Shown: positions 40,661 through 43,770 of the stretch, piece after piece
Numbering within the stretch: the first letter of the stretch is position 1
Layout: each line of letters opens with the position of its first letter
Source of the DNA: an uncultured Oscillospiraceae bacterium
GTDB lineage: Bacteria; Bacillota; Clostridia; Oscillospirales; Oscillospiraceae
DNA: 43,770 nt
Reading direction: 5' to 3'
Assembly (NCBI GenBank): GCA_905234425.1
Contig: CAJOHR010000006.1
Span: 1 to 43,770, forward strand
Notes under the pieces: model-generated
What the model was told of the DNA's origin: nothing
The model's input: only the letters and a program-made list of their open reading frames with translations
Database searches by the model: none
Position numbers and translations under genes: made by a program

Positions 40661-42571
40661 TCAGCCCCAGGGCCACTGGGGGAACCACTTGAGAAAGCTC
40701 AGGCAGTATTCCACCGTCGCTTCCACGCCGGACAGCACCGGATAGAACGCTCCGAAAAGGACCAGCTCCAATCCCGTCACGCCGAAGACCAGCTTGTCGT
40801 TCTTTGATCTTCTGGAAATCAGCTCGTCAAACACAAAGCTCAGGGCCATGGTCAGAAACAGGCTGCATCCGAAATAGTGATAGGCGAAGGTGGTTCGGGT
40901 GATAAACACCCAGGGCAGGAGCTGGCACAGGTAGCCCGTCCAGATCAGCACCGCCGGGGCCTGCCGCCGCTTCCAGAACGCGAATATCATAGCAAACAGG
41001 GCTCCGAGGCCGCCCCAGGCGACGAGCGGGCTGTTGAAGGCGCCGAAGGCGGATTTCGCCTCCTGGCCGTAGTGGAGGTAGTAGAGAATGGGACGCTGAT
41101 CCAGGACCCACTGATACCACCGGGAGGAATAGGGATGGGCCTGATCCACGCCGCTGTGGTAGGTCAGCATATAGACCTGGTTGCTCCATACCGTATCGTA
41201 GTAATCCCGGCTGACGAGCATGTCCGGGAAGGTCATTCCCTGGGCAAGCCCGTAGGGGATATAGCTCAGGCAGTAGATCACCGCAGGGACCGCCATGAAG
41301 AACAGAACGGAAAGTCCCAGGGTCCCCAGCAGCTCCAGGCCGAAGCTCCCCAGACCCTTGGCCCGGTATTTCAGGATCACCCGGAGCAGCCAGAGGAAGG
41401 CCAGCCCCATGCCCGCATAGACCACGGTCCATTTGCTGGCGCAGCCCAGGCCGAAGGCCAGGCCCGAAAAGGCCAGATCCCACCATGTCTTTTTCAGCGG
41501 CGCGTCATAGGGCGCGGCGATCCAGCGCCACATAAACAGATAGCTCACCAGAATGAAGAACACGCCGTAGGTGTCGATGGTGGCGATCCGGGTCTGGGTG
41601 AAGTGCATGAACTCAAAGGCAAAAAGGGTCGTTCCGCAGAGGGCCACCCTGGTTTTGCCGAACATGCTTTTCAGCAGCACATAGAGGGGCAGCAGCATGA
41701 GGACGCCGAAGAAGTTCCCCATGAAGCGCCAGCCGAAGGGCGTCATGCCGAAGAGCTCCACGCCCAGGGCGATCAGCAGCTTGCCCAGAGGCGGATGGGT
41801 GATCTCGTACGGATAAATGTTCTTGATGTGCTCATAGGCGGTACGGCCGTGGTAGATCTCGTCGAAGTACATGCCGTTATACCAGCTTGGCTCCTCGGGC
41901 ACCGTATCCTGCTCGTCCAGGAGCACGCTGTCCACCGCCGACACATCCAGCAGCGCGCCGTTTTCGTCGTAGAACGCCATTTCGCCCAGCTCCATAGGCA
42001 GGTTTCTGGCGGCGACACGGAGATATCGGACCTGGATCTGCTCCCGGTCCATCTTTGCATACTGCCACTTGAACAGATCCGCATAGCTCTGGGGCATGGC
42101 CGCGTCGGATTCATTCTGGCCGGGATTCTCGTTCCGCAGCCGGAGCCAGTTGCTGCCGTTGGCGGAATAGAACACATCGTATTCCCCGGGATACAGCCCC
42201 GTATAGTAGAGGATGGAGGTGACCGTCTCCCGCTGGCCCAGGTCCAGCTCCACCACGTCCTTTTCCTCGGTGAAGGTATAGAAGCTCTGGGGGGCCTCGG
42301 CGCTGCCCAGATTGATGAAGGCCGCCACGGCATAGACTGCCATGAGGATGATCAGCGGCATCAGGTCCTTCCGCTCCATGGTATGTCGCACGCCGTTCAG
42401 GGTGAATCTGGGCCGCTCATAGTTCTGGATCCACTCCAGGGTCCCCATGCGCGGCGCCATCTCCCGGCGGTATTTCACAAAAAACGCGATGAGCAGTCCC
42501 GCCAGCAGCAGCGTCAGGCCAATGGCGGAGGGACGGATCTCCAACAGATAGTTACGAATTGCCGCGGTCAT
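40661..42571 (-). CDS. Dolichyl-phosphate-mannose-protein mannosyltransferase family (GT39-like) protein with discoidin-like insertion
   Basis: A 636-residue polytopic membrane glycosyltransferase. The catalytic region has YFDEIYHGRTAYEH (the DE motif of the PMT/GT39 family) and THPPLGKLLIALG, and at least nine further hydrophobic helices follow. Before the DE motif, after the second membrane helix, lies an extracytoplasmic region of about 120 residues (about 95-215) that reads like a discoidin/F5-8C fold (VVELDLGQRETVTSILYY, YDVFYSANGSNWLRL, YLRVAARN). This insertion is unusual for PMT enzymes in bacteria as I know them. Such enzymes transfer a sugar from a lipid-phosphate donor to secreted proteins or envelope glycans. 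ATG at 42571 with GGAGG upstream was chosen over the GTG two codons earlier; it starts two nt after the pseudouridine synthase stop. Confidence 0.87.
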   Translation of the reverse strand: MTAAIRNYLLEIRPSAIGLTLLLAGLLIAFFVKYRREMAPRMGTLEWIQNYERPRFTLNGVRHTMERKDLMPLIILMAVYAVAAFINLGSAEAPQSFYTFTEEKDVVELDLGQRETVTSILYYTGLYPGEYDVFYSANGSNWLRLRNENPGQNESDAAMPQSYADLFKWQYAKMDREQIQVRYLRVAARNLPMELGEMAFYDENGALLDVSAVDSVLLDEQDTVPEEPSWYNGMYFDEIYHGRTAYEHIKNIYPYEITHPPLGKLLIALGVELFGMTPFGWRFMGNFFGVLMLLPLYVLLKSMFGKTRVALCGTTLFAFEFMHFTQTRIATIDTYGVFFILVSYLFMWRWIAAPYDAPLKKTWWDLAFSGLAFGLGCASKWTVVYAGMGLAFLWLLRVILKYRAKGLGSFGLELLGTLGLSVLFFMAVPAVIYCLSYIPYGLAQGMTFPDMLVSRDYYDTVWSNQVYMLTYHSGVDQAHPYSSRWYQWVLDQRPILYYLHYGQEAKSAFGAFNSPLVAWGGLGALFAMIFAFWKRRQAPAVLIWTGYLCQLLPWVFITRTTFAYHYFGCSLFLTMALSFVFDELISRRSKNDKLVFGVTGLELVLFGAFYPVLSGVEATVEYCLSFLKWFPQWPWG

Positions 42572-42573
42572 GT

Positions 42574-43587
42574 TCACACCTCCACACGGGAACTATTCCC
42601 TATACTATCATCCGAATCCGAGAAAATCAATCGGGCCGTTTCCGGGAAGTATTCCTCGGCAAAGTCCACGCCTGCCACCTGGAAGCTCCGGCCCCTGAGG
42701 TATTCCAAAGGTCCGGCGTCTGTTAAAAAGGAAAAGGTCAGGCGATAGGAATAGAGCGCCTGATACTTCCGCGCCGTCTCCGCTTTGCCGTATTTTCCGT
42801 CTCCCAGGAGAGGATGTCCGGCGGCGGCAAACTGTGCCCGGATCTGATGGGTGCGGCCGGTGAGCAGCTCGCATTCCACCAGGGAAAGGTCCTTTCGTTT
42901 GTCCAGGGTCTGATATCGGGTCTGACAGGTTTTCGCCCCTTTTTGAGGCATTTTTGTCACATAGACCCGGTTTTTCACCGCGTCCTTGAAGAGGTATCCC
43001 GTCAGCATGCCCGCTTTGGGCTCCATGGCGCCGTGGATCACCGCCAGGTAACGCTTGTCCAGCTCCCGGTCCTTGATCTTTTCGTTCAGGATCCGCAATG
43101 CCTCGGCGTTTTTCGCGGCGATGACGATACCGCCGGTGTTCCGGTCGATGCGGTTGCACAGCGCGGGCGCAAAGCTGTTTTCCTCCCGGGGCCGCCACTC
43201 CCCTTTTGCGTAGAGATAGGCCTGGATATGGTCGATAAGGGTCCTTCCGTACTCCGCGCCGTCGTGGGGATGGACTGCCAGTCCAGGCCGCTTGTCGCAC
43301 AGAAGGATGTTTTCGTCCTCGTACACGATCCGAAGCTTTGGCGCGGAGACCGTAAGATAAGCGTTTTCCGCCTTTGGCGTATCGAAAAACTCGTCGTTGA
43401 CGTACATCTCCACCAGGTCTCCCTCCCGAAGCCTGGTGTCCCGCTGGGCCCTGCCGCCGTTGACTTTGATGCGCTTGAGCCGGATGTACTTCTGACTCAG
43501 GGACGCCGGCAGCAGCGGTACCGTTTTCGCAATGAACCGGTCCAGCCGCTGGCCCGCGTCGTTTTTCCCGATGGTAAAGGATTTCAT
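42574..43587 (-). CDS. RluA-family 23S rRNA pseudouridine synthase
   Basis: A 337-residue enzyme with an N-terminal S4 RNA-binding domain (about 12-75, RLDRFIAKTVPLL, YIRLKRIKVNG) and the RluA-type catalytic domain. The catalytic Asp lies in LCNRIDRNTGGIVIAAK, a variant of the usual HRLDxxTSG motif. DKRYLAVIHG, LLTGRTHQIRAQFAAAGHPLLGD also fit. It converts specific uridines of rRNA to pseudouridine; RluC/RluD subtype is not decided. ATG at 43587 has AAAGGAACGG upstream and matches the family N-terminus; a longer frame is not supported. It is the first gene of a four-gene operon. Confidence 0.93.
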   Translation of the reverse strand: MKSFTIGKNDAGQRLDRFIAKTVPLLPASLSQKYIRLKRIKVNGGRAQRDTRLREGDLVEMYVNDEFFDTPKAENAYLTVSAPKLRIVYEDENILLCDKRPGLAVHPHDGAEYGRTLIDHIQAYLYAKGEWRPREENSFAPALCNRIDRNTGGIVIAAKNAEALRILNEKIKDRELDKRYLAVIHGAMEPKAGMLTGYLFKDAVKNRVYVTKMPQKGAKTCQTRYQTLDKRKDLSLVECELLTGRTHQIRAQFAAAGHPLLGDGKYGKAETARKYQALYSYRLTFSFLTDAGPLEYLRGRSFQVAGVDFAEEYFPETARLIFSDSDDSIGNSSRVEV

Positions 43588-43623
43588 GGCTTCCGTTCCT
43601 TTTCTTTCGTTCGCTTTTCCGTC

Positions 43624-43652
43624 ATTATAGCACACCAAAGGCAAACCCTCAA
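43624..43652 (-). promoter_or_regulatory. Promoter of the pseudouridine synthase-PMT-PHP-rpiB operon
   Basis: Minus-strand TTGAGG (43647-43652), 17 nt spacer, perfect TATAAT (43624-43629). Confidence 0.75.
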
Positions 43653-43685
43653 CCCATGAAGCCGCCGCTTCGCAGAAAGTTTCAG

Positions 43686-43714
43686 TTGACGCGATGCGGA
43701 TTTTGTGGTACTAT
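43686..43714 (+). promoter_or_regulatory. Promoter of tRNA-Thr
   Basis: TTGACG (43686-43691), 17 nt spacer, TACTAT (43709-43714), 15 nt before the first base of the tRNA. Confidence 0.75.
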
Positions 43715-43729
43715 ACTTTCAGTCCCTTT

Positions 43730-43770
43730 GCTGGTATAGCTCAGTCGGTAGAGCAGCTGATTCGTAATCA
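43730..43770 (+). tRNA. tRNA-Thr (anticodon CGT), cut by right edge
   Basis: The 41 visible bases start with acceptor arm GCTGGTA, T8-A9, the D-arm GCTCAGTCGGTAGAGC, and an anticodon arm GCTGA-TTCGTAA-TCA whose loop presents CGT, reading ACG (Thr). The variable loop, T-arm and 3' acceptor strand lie outside the window. Confidence 0.85.

Overview
The window reads as a chromosomal segment of a GC-rich, strictly anaerobic gut-type Clostridia, most likely an Oscillospirales lineage. The taxon is inferred from the gene set: a T-box in front of valS, AGGAGG-type ribosome binding sites, sbcDC, lar and hyp genes, and clostridial cyclic-di-GMP proteins. It is not inferred from any database comparison. 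Nearly every gene is on the minus strand. The plus strand carries one diguanylate cyclase and the start of a tRNA-Thr. I see no phage, transposase or CRISPR array.

Layout from left to right. A partial stand-alone ATP-pyrophosphatase subunit of GMP synthase sits at the left edge. Next come pyruvate kinase with a membrane-anchored alpha/beta hydrolase, the nickel-pincer cofactor genes larE-larB-larC2, a Suv3-like RNA helicase with a C-terminal zinc ribbon, a palindromic intergenic repeat, and a membrane-anchored NusG domain II protein. From 18377 down to 8139 there is a tight nine-gene operon: a NifH-like Fe protein, a NifD/NifK-like pair, hypF, hypC, hypD, hypE and a second NifD/NifK-like pair. 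To its right are a diguanylate cyclase, valS with its T-box, a phosphoglucomutase, plsY, a cyclic-di-GMP phosphodiesterase diverging from a second diguanylate cyclase, a pair of large secreted beta-helix proteins, sbcD-sbcC, and an operon of a pseudouridine synthase, a protein mannosyltransferase family enzyme, a PHP-family histidinol-phosphatase and rpiB. A tRNA-Thr is cut by the right edge.

The main discovery candidate is the nine-gene operon. It joins the ATP-driven nitrogenase-type electron transfer module (NifH-like plus two paralogous D/K pairs, echoing NifDK and NifEN) with the four Hyp proteins that build the Fe(CN)2(CO) unit. hypA, hypB, hydrogenase subunits, a hydrogenase maturation protease and nifB are all absent from the window. 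Most junctions are overlapped or abutting, so the genes probably act together. Two working ideas are a nitrogenase-like enzyme using a Hyp-made iron-cyanide/carbonyl cofactor, or a nitrogenase-like reductase that makes the CO ligand for Hyp. The operon has its own promoter and a leader with a strong intrinsic terminator just before the first gene, which suggests attenuation.

A clear TTG-n16/17-TATAAT type promoter precedes most transcription units. Start codons were moved from the longest open frame to the site with a ribosome binding site wherever the sequence justified it, including GTG and TTG starts.
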